Shown in pieces: positions 15,121 through 23,057 of a DNA stretch of 46,812 nt (position 1 is its first letter; every line of letters starts with the position of its first letter). The notes under the pieces are model-generated. The model saw only the letters and a list, made by a program, of their open reading frames with translations, was not told the origin of the DNA and made no database searches. This DNA is from Campylobacterales bacterium (GTDB lineage Bacteria; Campylobacterota; Campylobacteria; Campylobacterales; QNZT01). The translations under genes and the position numbers were made by a program. The DNA is taken from positions 1 to 46,812 of the forward strand of contig JAMONX010000035.1 of NCBI GenBank assembly GCA_027066435.1, read 5' to 3'.

Positions 15121-16113
15121 TTATATCGCTTTTTTAATCTTTTTGGCTAATTGATGTACCGACATCGCATAATATGCACTTTGATTGTATCTAGTGATAA
15201 CATAGAAATTTTTTGCCGCATACCAAAGTTCATCATAATCTTTTCGATTTAACTTGATAAGTCTTACTTTGTCATTATAGTTCCACTTGCCATATTTTGG
15301 TGCAATTCCTCTTAACTGAGAACGGTTATATTTTTTATTGTACCCTGTTTTATAAGCCTTAAATCTAGTGCCATTATAAGATACTCTTGTGGCAACTGGT
15401 TCATTTTTTCTCCACCCATTTTGCTTGAGATAGCTTGCCACACTAGCTATGGCATCATGAGGATTTTGTAGGCTTATCTTCCCATCTTTGTTAAAATCAA
15501 CCCCATAAGCTTCATAATTACTTGGCATAAATTGAGCTAATCCAATCGCTCCTGCATATGAGCCTTTAACATTTTTAGGATTAAATTTTTGTCGATAAGA
15601 TAGAAGGATAAATTTTTTAAGTTCACTTTTGAAAAATTTATTTCGTCTATTTTTCTCAAATGAAAGTGTTGTCAAAGTATCAAAAATAGGATATTTTCCA
15701 ACATTGCCACCATAAACACTCTCAATGCCAATGATAGCAGCGATATACTCAGAAGGAACGCCGTAGAGTTTTTCTACTTTTTTGAAAGTAGATTTATGTT
15801 TTTTTATAAATGAGATGCCTTGTTGTGTTCGTTTTTTAGTCACTTTATATTTTACATATCGATCCCATGCACCATATTTTGGATATTTTTTTTGTAACTC
15901 TTTACTGGGCTTTTTTGTTGGTTTTCTTGATATTAGACGAAGTGGAGTTTTTTGAACAGTTACATCAGAAAATAGCTTTTCAAGATAAGATCTTTTAAAA
16001 TCATACTCTTTAACCATCATGTTTATAAACTTTACTGTATTTTGATTTTTTGTATAATCTTTAGCAAAACTTGGTGCTGTTAAAATTAAAATAATGCTTA
16101 TAATATATTTCAA
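15121..16113 (-). CDS. Lytic murein transglycosylase B (GH103, MltB-like)
   Basis: The 330-residue periplasmic enzyme cleaves peptidoglycan glycan strands to 1,6-anhydro products. It has a cleavable signal peptide (about 1-17) without lipobox, the catalytic glutamate region AAIIGIESVYGGNVGKYPIF (about 128-147), and the family motif GAIGLAQFMPSNY followed by DFNKDGKISLQNPHDAIAS. The domain order and length agree with MltB/SltB. It is transcribed alone; AGGAG precedes the ATG at close range. Confidence 0.9.
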   Translation of the reverse strand: MKYIISIILILTAPSFAKDYTKNQNTVKFINMMVKEYDFKRSYLEKLFSDVTVQKTPLRLISRKPTKKPSKELQKKYPKYGAWDRYVKYKVTKKRTQQGISFIKKHKSTFKKVEKLYGVPSEYIAAIIGIESVYGGNVGKYPIFDTLTTLSFEKNRRNKFFKSELKKFILLSYRQKFNPKNVKGSYAGAIGLAQFMPSNYEAYGVDFNKDGKISLQNPHDAIASVASYLKQNGWRKNEPVATRVSYNGTRFKAYKTGYNKKYNRSQLRGIAPKYGKWNYNDKVRLIKLNRKDYDELWYAAKNFYVITRYNQSAYYAMSVHQLAKKIKKAI

Positions 16114-16185
16114 ATCATCTCCTGTAAGTTAAATTATACAGTTAAAAAATAAATTTGCAAAATATTTTTCACATGAAGGATGCGT

Positions 16186-17310
16186 TTAACTAAGAGTAAA
16201 CTCTAAACTTCCATAACTTTTTCCATTTATCTGCAATTCTACTTTGTGCATCCCGCTATAGAATTTTCTTGTTGTCATGTTGACTTTAAATAGATGCTTT
16301 TTTACTATTTTGATAGATTCTTCTGATTTTATAGAGAGTTTTTTTATTTTGTGAACTTTTGGGCTTAGTTTTCTAGATTTTGTTTGAAAATGCAAGATAT
16401 AATCTACTATCAGCCCTTCATCTTTTTTGCCAACTATTTCAAAATCAAATTCTACTGCTTCCCCTATAACGACTTCTGTTTTTTTAATGTTAAAATTTTT
16501 GATCTCAATTTTGGGATTTACACTAAATCCTAAAAAAGCAAGAGCATCTTTGCTCCCCTCTTTGATAAGAGTTCTAAGTGCATGATTTATGATAAATTCT
16601 ATCTCTTTTTTATCTTGTTTGTTTGAACTTTTCCATCTTTTTAATGTTTCAAGTACTAAGGGTGCGTCTATCTTTGAGATATCATTTAGATGATTTGCCA
16701 CAGACCTTGTCACATAGCGAGTCTTATCAAAATAGAGATTTTCAAGTATAGGAAAATTATCATGATAATCTATCTCTATCTTTTTAGCCCACGGAAGTTT
16801 TACACGAAGTCCTTCAGATGCAACTCTTCTTTGGTGGTAATTGTCTGAGAGTGAACACTCACAAAGCATTTTATAACTCTCTTTTGGAAAGTTGTTGATA
16901 AAATCTCGTATAGAAAACTCTATAGAAAACCGTTTTGTCATCTCTTTCAAAGCCAAAAGTGAAAAATCAAGATGCTCTTTTGTGCATCCAAACTCTGCTA
17001 CATATTCACTATAAGGTGAATAGATAAAATCTCCAAAATCATCATCATTTTTATCAGCATCTAACTCTTGTGGCAATGCATCTAGAAGGATATTTGTAGC
17101 GACTATATAATCATCAGGCAGATACTTTTTGAACATGTCTTTTATGTGAAATATCCGCTCCTTTAACTCTAGTTCTGGGAACTTTGAGATAACTTCATCT
17201 TCAAATGCAACTCTTTTGAACCCTTTATAAACTGTTTCAATTTCTAAAGCTATTTTATTTACTTTTTTAGCATTAAACAAATCATCTTTCATAGAGTATT
17301 TTTCAGCCAT
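16186..17310 (-). CDS. AlkC-type DNA alkylation repair protein with Ig-like C-terminal domain
   Basis: The 374-residue protein resembles AlkC, a HEAT-repeat DNA glycosylase that removes 3-methyladenine-type lesions. The N-terminus MKDDLFNAKKVNKIALEIE, LPDDYIVATNILLDALP and the helical segment QRRVASEGLRVKLPWA followed by YVTRSVANHLNDISK are typical. From about residue 285 an all-beta region (VEFDFEIVGKKDEGLIVDY) fits the Ig-like domain found in one AlkC subclass. Its ATG overlaps the stop of the upstream pentapeptide-repeat gene by 1 base, so the DNA-binding proteins are co-produced. Confidence 0.8.
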   Translation of the reverse strand: MAEKYSMKDDLFNAKKVNKIALEIETVYKGFKRVAFEDEVISKFPELELKERIFHIKDMFKKYLPDDYIVATNILLDALPQELDADKNDDDFGDFIYSPYSEYVAEFGCTKEHLDFSLLALKEMTKRFSIEFSIRDFINNFPKESYKMLCECSLSDNYHQRRVASEGLRVKLPWAKKIEIDYHDNFPILENLYFDKTRYVTRSVANHLNDISKIDAPLVLETLKRWKSSNKQDKKEIEFIINHALRTLIKEGSKDALAFLGFSVNPKIEIKNFNIKKTEVVIGEAVEFDFEIVGKKDEGLIVDYILHFQTKSRKLSPKVHKIKKLSIKSEESIKIVKKHLFKVNMTTRKFYSGMHKVELQINGKSYGSLEFTLS

Positions 17311-17900
17311 TATTTTAACTCAATTCCAAGACTTTTAAGAAGTCTTACTGCTTCATATCTGTTAAATTTTGCCCCTTTGAGTTTACTCATCTTGATATCT
17401 ATATCAAAATTAAGAGCGTCTGCAAAATTTGCCTCTCTTAAATCACTATTTCTAAAGAGTGCTTTTTCAAAATCTGTAGCATAAAAATCTACCTTTTTTA
17501 AATTTGTTTCTTGAAAATCAACCTCTTTTGCCTCGCACTCTCTAAGAAACATCCCTTCTAATTGTAATCCCCAAAAAGAGGAATCATTTAAGACGCATCT
17601 ATGAAATTTCATCGGACGAATAGTCAAGCTTTCCCAAGAAGCTTTTGTCCAATCAACACCTATAATCTTACAATCTTCAAACCTAACATCTGAAAATTGA
17701 CTATCAAGTACTCTCATAAGACTAAGATTGCAATGTTTAAAACTACACCCTACAAATCGGCACTGTTTAAATAAAATATGGCTAAAGTTACAATCTTCAA
17801 AACTACAATCATCAAAATCTTTTCCAATTATCTCTTTAAAAGAGAGATTAAGATTTTTAAACTCTTCTGCAAAAAGATCAGTTTCATTACTTATCATCAT
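17310..17900 (-). CDS. Qnr-like pentapeptide-repeat protein
   Basis: The 196-residue protein is built of pentapeptide repeats (A/C-x-F/L-x-x pattern: DDCSFEDCNFSHILFKQCRF, then ESLTIRPMKFHRCVLND and KVDFYATDFEKALFRNSDL), predicting a right-handed beta-helix shaped like B-DNA. The break in the middle and the C-terminal helix DIDIKMSKLKGAKFNRYEAV followed by RLLKSLGIELK parallel the C-terminus of Qnr proteins (LDNYQASLLMERLGI), which dimerise there and protect gyrase from quinolones. It is about 20 residues shorter than Qnr. It is cotranscribed with a tRNA-modifying gene upstream (overlap 14 bases) and alkC downstream. Qnr-type activity is inference. Confidence 0.8.
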   Translation of the reverse strand: MMISNETDLFAEEFKNLNLSFKEIIGKDFDDCSFEDCNFSHILFKQCRFVGCSFKHCNLSLMRVLDSQFSDVRFEDCKIIGVDWTKASWESLTIRPMKFHRCVLNDSSFWGLQLEGMFLRECEAKEVDFQETNLKKVDFYATDFEKALFRNSDLREANFADALNFDIDIKMSKLKGAKFNRYEAVRLLKSLGIELK

Positions 17901-18525
17901 CTTTCCTAAATCTTGGTTTTGAACTTTTAAATTTTGTCTGGAATCTTATCATCTCTTTAAATGGATTTAAAAACTGTTTTAGAGATTTTAGCGAAATATT
18001 TTCTTGTTTTTGTGTAGTTAATATTTCTAATACACAAAGAGTTGATTCCATAGTTGAAAGAGCCTCTTTAAAGGGTTGGCGTTTAAAATTATAGGCCGAA
18101 ACTTTAGTGTGTGTAAATGAAATTTTTGGTAAAGTTTGTAGGTTTTTACTTAATCTCAAAATTGGCTTAGAGCTATCCCAAGTTGCATCTATTATAAAAA
18201 TCACCAACTGTTTATCCTCAAGATTTAACTTTTTTTTATTTATGCAGATGCTATCAATCGTTGGATAAAGAATAACACAGTAATTTTTTGTATAGTCAAT
18301 AATTTCATTGATTTTATTATGATTTGAAAAATCTATTCCTACAAAAAGCTCAGAGTTTTTTAGTGAAAGGTATGTTAATCTACCAGTATTGTTTTTGATA
18401 TATTTAAACTCTTTTGGATGCATAAGAATTATAAACTTTGTCTTTGTTTCTATAGGGTTTATCTCTTTACAAAGACACGAGTTTTTGGGACGGTTACAAT
18501 CATAACACATTTGGCGGTAATTCAT
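17887..18525 (-). CDS. DTW-domain protein, probable tRNA-uridine aminocarboxypropyltransferase (TapT-like)
   Basis: The 212-residue protein has an N-terminal zinc-binding CYDCNRPKNSCLC and the DTW signature, here DATWDSSK (about residues 123-130), followed by LPKISFTHTKVSAYNFKRQP. Members such as E. coli YfiP/TapT transfer the aminocarboxypropyl group of S-adenosylmethionine to uridine 47 of tRNA (acp3U). The conserved D-x-W is present as D-A-T-W. It is the first gene of an operon with the pentapeptide protein and AlkC. Its ATG forms one end of a 15-bp inverted repeat shared with the divergent DUF445 gene. Confidence 0.85.
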   Translation of the reverse strand: MNYRQMCYDCNRPKNSCLCKEINPIETKTKFIILMHPKEFKYIKNNTGRLTYLSLKNSELFVGIDFSNHNKINEIIDYTKNYCVILYPTIDSICINKKKLNLEDKQLVIFIIDATWDSSKPILRLSKNLQTLPKISFTHTKVSAYNFKRQPFKEALSTMESTLCVLEILTTQKQENISLKSLKQFLNPFKEMIRFQTKFKSSKPRFRKDDDK

Positions 18526-18564
18526 GAGAGTATTTTAGAGAAAATTTTATAAAATACTCTCATG
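18523..18564. promoter_or_regulatory. Perfect 15-bp inverted repeat whose ends are two divergent start codons
   Basis: CATGAGAGTATTTTA (18523-18537) and TAAAATACTCTCATG (18550-18564) are exact inverse complements separated by 12 bases. The outer ATG at each end starts a gene: the DTW gene leftward and the DUF445 gene rightward. Each ATG has TAAAAT 6 bases upstream, a possible -10, and no Shine-Dalgarno. It may be a symmetric divergent promoter for leaderless transcripts, an operator, or both. Confidence 0.6.
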
Positions 18565-19272
18565 AATATTTCAAAAACTCTTTTAACCAACCTTATAGCT
18601 CTCATTATTACTATTTTAGCTTTTGTCGTACCGCAAAATCTTTCGCAGTTTTTCTTATATACTGGTCTTTTTGCCCTCTCTGGTGCTATTACAAACTATA
18701 TCGCAATCCATATGCTCTTTGAAAAAGTACCATTTTTTTATGGTTCGGGTGTTATAGAGCTTAAGTTTGAGTCGTTTAAAAAAGCCATCAAAGAGATGAT
18801 AATGAGGCAATTTTTTAGCTCCGAGCAGTTAAATAAATTTTTTGCCAAAGAGGAGCAAAAGATAGACTTAGCACCACTTGTCCAAAGTGCTGATTTTTCC
18901 CCTGCATTTGACGCCCTAACCAAAACCATTATGGAGTCACAATTTGGTAATATGCTTGGCATGTTTGGCGGAGAGAGTGCTTTGGAAAATTTACGAGAAC
19001 CATTTAGTGGTAAATTAAAATCAGCTGTTATAAAAATAGTTTCAAGCAATACTTTTAAAACACAACTAAATCACCATTTAAAAAGCTCATCATTAAGTGA
19101 TGATTTGATGGACTCTATCGAAAAAATAGTAGAGACAAGACTAGATGAACTCTCACCTAAAATAGTAAAAGATATGATGCAAGATTTGATGCGAGAACAT
19201 CTTGGATGGCTTGTTGTTTGGGGTGGAGTTTTTGGTGGAATTATTGGATTGGTATCATCATTTTTACTTTAA
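18562..19272 (+). CDS. DUF445-family membrane protein
   Basis: The 236-residue protein has hydrophobic segments at about 8-30, 32-50 and the C-terminus (LVVWGGVFGGIIGLVSSFLL), with the DUF445 opening GAITNYIAIHMLFEKVPFFYG-type motif and a long cytoplasmic or periplasmic helical region. YheB-like members are of unknown function. It starts in the shared palindrome without a Shine-Dalgarno sequence. It is the only gene of its unit; an inverted repeat starts at its stop codon. Confidence 0.75.
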   Translation: MNISKTLLTNLIALIITILAFVVPQNLSQFFLYTGLFALSGAITNYIAIHMLFEKVPFFYGSGVIELKFESFKKAIKEMIMRQFFSSEQLNKFFAKEEQKIDLAPLVQSADFSPAFDALTKTIMESQFGNMLGMFGGESALENLREPFSGKLKSAVIKIVSSNTFKTQLNHHLKSSSLSDDLMDSIEKIVETRLDELSPKIVKDMMQDLMREHLGWLVVWGGVFGGIIGLVSSFLL

Positions 19273-19290
19273 TATTTCATTTTGAAATAT
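19272..19290. promoter_or_regulatory. Inverted repeat ATATTTCA-N3-TGAAATAT before methyltransferase remnant
   Basis: ATATTTCA-TTT-TGAAATAT has perfect 8-bp arms. Its centre lies 35 bases before TATAAT at 19316-19321. A related dyad with the same 3-base spacer is found at 39218-39232, 36 bases before its -10, and imperfect copies occur at 41084-41202. Confidence 0.5.
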
Positions 19291-19339
19291 TTTTTAACTA
19301 AAATAAATATTTATGTATAATTCTAGTAAAGGATAAGTA

Positions 19340-19772
19340 TTGAAACCAAATAGTATAGAGCTTTTTGCAGGTGCTGGAGGATTGGCTCTTGGCTTAGAAA
19401 AGGCAGGAGTCAACCATGTTTTGCTAAATGAGATTGACAAATATGCATTAGCTAGTTTGCAGACAAATAGATTAAATAAGGTTTTTTGGTAGAAAATATT
19501 TGTTGGCTTTTAAGTCATGATGGAGGAAAAACTTTGCAAAGTATGATAGGCGTATTTAAAGAGCTAGGCTATCATATATTTGAGCCAAAAGTTTTAAAAG
19601 CTATTTATCACAGAGTACCATAAAAACGAGAGAGACTTTTTATAATTTGAGTGAAAAAAGAGGTGTTTGGTGTTTGGGTTGATTCCTCCTAGAGGGTATT
19701 GGAGAGATTTACCTCTTCATCTTCAAGAAGAGTATATGAAAAAGAGTTTTTATCTTGGTATGATGGGTTTTA
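19340..19772 (+). pseudogene. Decayed cytosine-5 DNA methyltransferase
   Basis: From TTG at 19340 (AAAGGA 6 bases upstream) the reading starts KPNSIELFAGAGGLALGLEK, motif I of C5 methyltransferases, then LNEIDKYAL, and stops at TAG 19490-19492. In another frame VENICWLLSHDGGKTLQSM continues into GVFKELGYHIFEPKVLKAIY and HRVP-stop-KRERLFII-stop, the family motif VPQKRERLFI with CAA changed to TAA. Near the end, IPPRGYWRDLPLHLQEEYM is recognisable in a third frame. The catalytic PCQ segment between motif I and the ENV block is deleted. At least one deletion, frameshifts and several nonsense changes make the gene dead. The remnant fills the otherwise empty 19.27-19.77 kb stretch. No cognate restriction gene is visible. 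Confidence 0.85.
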
Positions 19773-20837
19773 AAGTCCAGCTTCGCTCATCATCTCTGAT
19801 TGATAGTGTGTAATGAGAGGGTCGATTATTTCATCAAAGAGACCACCTTCTAAGATTGCATCTAGTCTATAGAGAGTTAAGTTTATTCTGTGGTCTGAGA
19901 TTCTGTTTTGTGGGTAGTTGTAGGTTCTAATCCTCGCACTTCTATCTCCGGAGCCTACTTGGGATTTTCTATCGGCTGAGTTTTCGTCGAGTTGTTTTTG
20001 CATCTCGTGGTCGTAAAGTCTTGCTTTTAGGACTTTCATCGCTTTTTCTCTGTTTTTGTGTTGAGATTTTTGATCTTGGTTTGTTACAACTAGACCTGTT
20101 GGAAGGTGTGTTATGCGGATTGCACTATCGGTTGTATTTACTGACTGTCCGCCACATCCTGATGCTCTCATTGTGTCTATCTTTAAATCACCCTCATCAA
20201 TCTCTATCTCAACATCATCAACTTCTGGCATAACAGCGACTGTGATAGCTGAAGTGTGTACTCGTCCTTGAGATTCGGTTGCTGGTACTCTTTGGACTCT
20301 ATGAACTCCGCCTTCGTGTTTGAGTTTGCTGTATGCTCCCTCTCCCTTTATGAGTGCTATCATCTCTTTATATCCATCAACTGTTCCTTCAGATGAACTC
20401 ATGATTTCTACTTTCCAGCCATTTGTCTCTGCGTATCTTACATAAGCTTTGAAGAGGTCTCCGACAAAAAGTGCAGCTTCATCGCCACCTGTTCCTGCTC
20501 GCATCTCAAGGTAGATATTTCTATCGTCATTTGGGTCACGAGGGAGTAAAAGAACTTTTATCTCCTCTTCTATCTCTATTTTTCTAGGTTCTAACTCTTT
20601 TAACTCATCTTTTGCTAACTCTCCAAGCTCTTTATCTTCAAGCATCTCTTTGTTGTCATCGATGTTTTGACAAACTTCAAAGTATTCTTCAGCTTTTTCT
20701 TTGATAGGTTGAATATTTGATTGTTCACGAGATAATTCAGTCATTTTTGCAATATCACTAGAAATTTGAGGAGAACATAAGAGTTCACTTATCTCGTTGT
20801 ATCTATCAAGAAATGGCTGGAGTTTTGATTTTAGCAT
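19770..20837 (-). CDS. prfA: Peptide chain release factor 1
   Basis: The 355-residue protein has the release-factor layout: an N-terminal helical domain, the codon-recognition region ([20 protein letters not shown]) and the catalytic GGQ in [17 protein letters not shown] (about residues 226-242) that triggers peptidyl-tRNA hydrolysis. The RF1-type PAT tripeptide indicates reading of UAA and UAG. It is downstream of rpsT with 25 bases between, probably cotranscribed. Its stop codon abuts the methyltransferase remnant. Confidence 0.95.
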   Translation of the reverse strand: MLKSKLQPFLDRYNEISELLCSPQISSDIAKMTELSREQSNIQPIKEKAEEYFEVCQNIDDNKEMLEDKELGELAKDELKELEPRKIEIEEEIKVLLLPRDPNDDRNIYLEMRAGTGGDEAALFVGDLFKAYVRYAETNGWKVEIMSSSEGTVDGYKEMIALIKGEGAYSKLKHEGGVHRVQRVPATESQGRVHTSAITVAVMPEVDDVEIEIDEGDLKIDTMRASGCGGQSVNTTDSAIRITHLPTGLVVTNQDQKSQHKNREKAMKVLKARLYDHEMQKQLDENSADRKSQVGSGDRSARIRTYNYPQNRISDHRINLTLYRLDAILEGGLFDEIIDPLITHYQSEMMSEAGL

Positions 20838-20862
20838 AAAAGGAGGTTAGTAAAAAAACTGC

Positions 20863-21138
20863 TTACGCAGCTTTTTCACTTATTGATTTTACAAGTTTAG
20901 AAAGTCTACTCACTTTTCTAGCCGCTGTATTTTTCTTCAATATTCCCTTACTTACATATGCATGGAAGTTTTTGTTCGCATCTTTAAAAGCTTCGTTTGC
21001 CTTTTCTACATCTCCAGCTTCTACAGCCTCTTTTATAGCTCTAGTGATGTTTTTAATTCTTGTTTTATAGAACCTGTTTCTCTCAGTTCTTTTGATAGTT
21101 TGTCTTGCTCTTTTTAGTGCAGATTTATGGTTTGCCAT
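20863..21138 (-). CDS. rpsT: 30S ribosomal protein S20
   Basis: The 91-residue basic protein has the S20 pattern [20 protein letters not shown], then [18 protein letters not shown] and a C-terminal [20 protein letters not shown]. It binds 16S rRNA in the small subunit. AAGG lies before the ATG. A -10 on the minus strand (TATAAT, complement of 21169-21174) can drive rpsT-prfA. It is divergent from glmM. Confidence 0.95.
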   Translation of the reverse strand: MANHKSALKRARQTIKRTERNRFYKTRIKNITRAIKEAVEAGDVEKANEAFKDANKNFHAYVSKGILKKNTAARKVSRLSKLVKSISEKAA

Positions 21139-21277
21139 TATCTAGCCTTTGTTGAATTTTAGTACGGGATTATAATAGAACAATTATAAAATATAGCTGA
21201 ATTTAATTAAATTTTAATATCGGTCGATATATACTGTAGTAATAAAATACAATATATTAAATTAAAGAGAGATAACT

Positions 21278-22618
21278 ATGGAACTTTTTGGAACAGATGG
21301 TGTTAGAGGAATGGCAGGGATAAAACTTACTGCAGAGGTTGCTATGAGGCTTGCGATGGCAGCTGGAATCTACTTTAGAAGAACTTCTATTACAAATAAG
21401 ATTTTAGTTGGAAAAGATACTCGAAAAAGTGGTTATATGATTGAGAGTGCGATTATATCAGGTTTAACTGCTGTTGGTTTTGATGTTAGGCAAATAGGTC
21501 CTATGCCTACTCCTGCTATCGCGTTTTTAACAGAAGATTTAAGATGCGATGCTGGGATCATGATTAGTGCTAGTCACAATGAGTATCAAGATAATGGGAT
21601 TAAGTTTTTTGACAAACGAGGAAATAAACTAAATGAAAATATAGAAGCAGAGATTGAGAAAATCTATTTTGATGATGAGATGATAAGAACTAACCAAGCT
21701 ACACATATGAATATTGGTCAATCAAGAAGAATCGACGATGTTATCGGAAGGTATATAGTTCATATCAAAAACTCTTTACCAAAATCTATGACTTTACATG
21801 GGCTTAGAGTAGTTTTAGATGTGGCAAATGGAGCAGCGTATAAAGTAGCTCCTATAGTATTTACAGAACTTGGTGCTGATGTGATGACAATGAACGATAC
21901 TCCAGATGGACGAAATATAAATGAAGGGTGTGGAGCTTTGCACCCTGGTCGTCTTGGTGCAGAGGTTAGAAGGCTTAGGGCTGATATTGGTTTTGCTTTT
22001 GATGGAGATGCAGATAGGATTGTTGTTGTTGATGATAAGGGACAAATAATAGATGGAGATAAACTCTTAGGTCTGTTGGCAGTACATCTAAAACAACAAG
22101 ATCAGCTTACAAATAATGGTGTTGTTGCAACAGTTATGAGTAATCAAGCCCTTGAAGATTTTTTAACAACTGAAAATATAAAACTTTACAGATGCAAGGT
22201 TGGGGATAAACATGTTTTAGAAGTTATGCAAAAAGAGGGGTTAAATTTTGGTGGTGAACAAAGTGGTCATGTGATACTTAGTGATTATGCAAAAACAGGA
22301 GATGCCCTAGCGGCTGCCCTTCAAGTTGTAGCATATGTTTTAAAGAGAGGGAAAAAAGCCCATGAAGTTTTAAATCCATTTGAAAATTATCCTCAGATAT
22401 TAGAAAATATAAAAATAAAAAATAAAATTCCTCTAAAAGATATTAAAGGGTATGATGAGATAGTTAAATCTCTTGAAAATTATAATATTCGTTTCTTGAT
22501 AAGATATTCAGGGACAGAAAATCTTTTAAGGATATTACTAGAAGGCAAGGAGAGTGTTTTGGTTCGTAAAAAAATGGATGAGCTTTTGGAATTTTTTGGA
22601 AATAACTTAAATGCCTAA
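21278..22618 (+). CDS. glmM: Phosphoglucosamine mutase
   Basis: The 446-residue enzyme converts glucosamine-6-phosphate to glucosamine-1-phosphate for UDP-GlcNAc and so cell wall and lipid A synthesis. The N-terminus [14 protein letters not shown], the active-site serine loop [19 protein letters not shown] (Ser about 100), the magnesium loop FDGDADR and the phosphate-binding [11 protein letters not shown] near the C-terminus are all present. AGAGAG precedes the ATG. The gene overlaps lspA by 8 bases. Confidence 0.96.
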   Translation: MELFGTDGVRGMAGIKLTAEVAMRLAMAAGIYFRRTSITNKILVGKDTRKSGYMIESAIISGLTAVGFDVRQIGPMPTPAIAFLTEDLRCDAGIMISASHNEYQDNGIKFFDKRGNKLNENIEAEIEKIYFDDEMIRTNQATHMNIGQSRRIDDVIGRYIVHIKNSLPKSMTLHGLRVVLDVANGAAYKVAPIVFTELGADVMTMNDTPDGRNINEGCGALHPGRLGAEVRRLRADIGFAFDGDADRIVVVDDKGQIIDGDKLLGLLAVHLKQQDQLTNNGVVATVMSNQALEDFLTTENIKLYRCKVGDKHVLEVMQKEGLNFGGEQSGHVILSDYAKTGDALAAALQVVAYVLKRGKKAHEVLNPFENYPQILENIKIKNKIPLKDIKGYDEIVKSLENYNIRFLIRYSGTENLLRILLEGKESVLVRKKMDELLEFFGNNLNA

Positions 22619-23057
22619 AAAATACAAATTTTTTTTTATAGCTTTAGTTGTTATATTTGTCGTCGACCAGATAATAAAGTCTATTTTTATCGGTGGATTT
22701 GATTTACCTGGTGATTGTATCTCTTTGACTTTAGCTTATAATAAAGGTGTAGCATTTTCAATGTTTGCATCTCTTGGAGCCTATTTAAAATATATTCAAA
22801 TTGTACTTATTGGTTCCGTTCTTGCGTATATCTTTTGGGATAAGGAGCTTTTACAAGAACACTCAATTGCACTTGGCTTACTTATGGGTGGAGGAATTAG
22901 TAACTTACTTGATAGATTTGTGCATGAGGGCGTAGTTGATTATATTTATTGGCATTGTGGATTTGATTTTGCTATTTTTAATTTGGCTGATGTGATGATA
23001 AACTTGGGTGTTATTTTGATTTTATGGAAAACATTTAGGAAAAAAGAGACTTCGTGA
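22611..23057 (+). CDS. lspA: Lipoprotein signal peptidase
   Basis: This 148-residue inner-membrane aspartyl protease removes the signal peptide from diacylglyceryl prolipoproteins. Four transmembrane segments and the conserved VVDQIIK (N-terminal), [30 protein letters not shown] and [11 protein letters not shown] motifs are visible; the aspartates of NLLDR-x6-VVDY and FNLAD form the active site. It is translationally coupled to glmM and overlaps the M16 gene by 4 bases. Confidence 0.95.
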   Translation: MPKKYKFFFIALVVIFVVDQIIKSIFIGGFDLPGDCISLTLAYNKGVAFSMFASLGAYLKYIQIVLIGSVLAYIFWDKELLQEHSIALGLLMGGGISNLLDRFVHEGVVDYIYWHCGFDFAIFNLADVMINLGVILILWKTFRKKETS

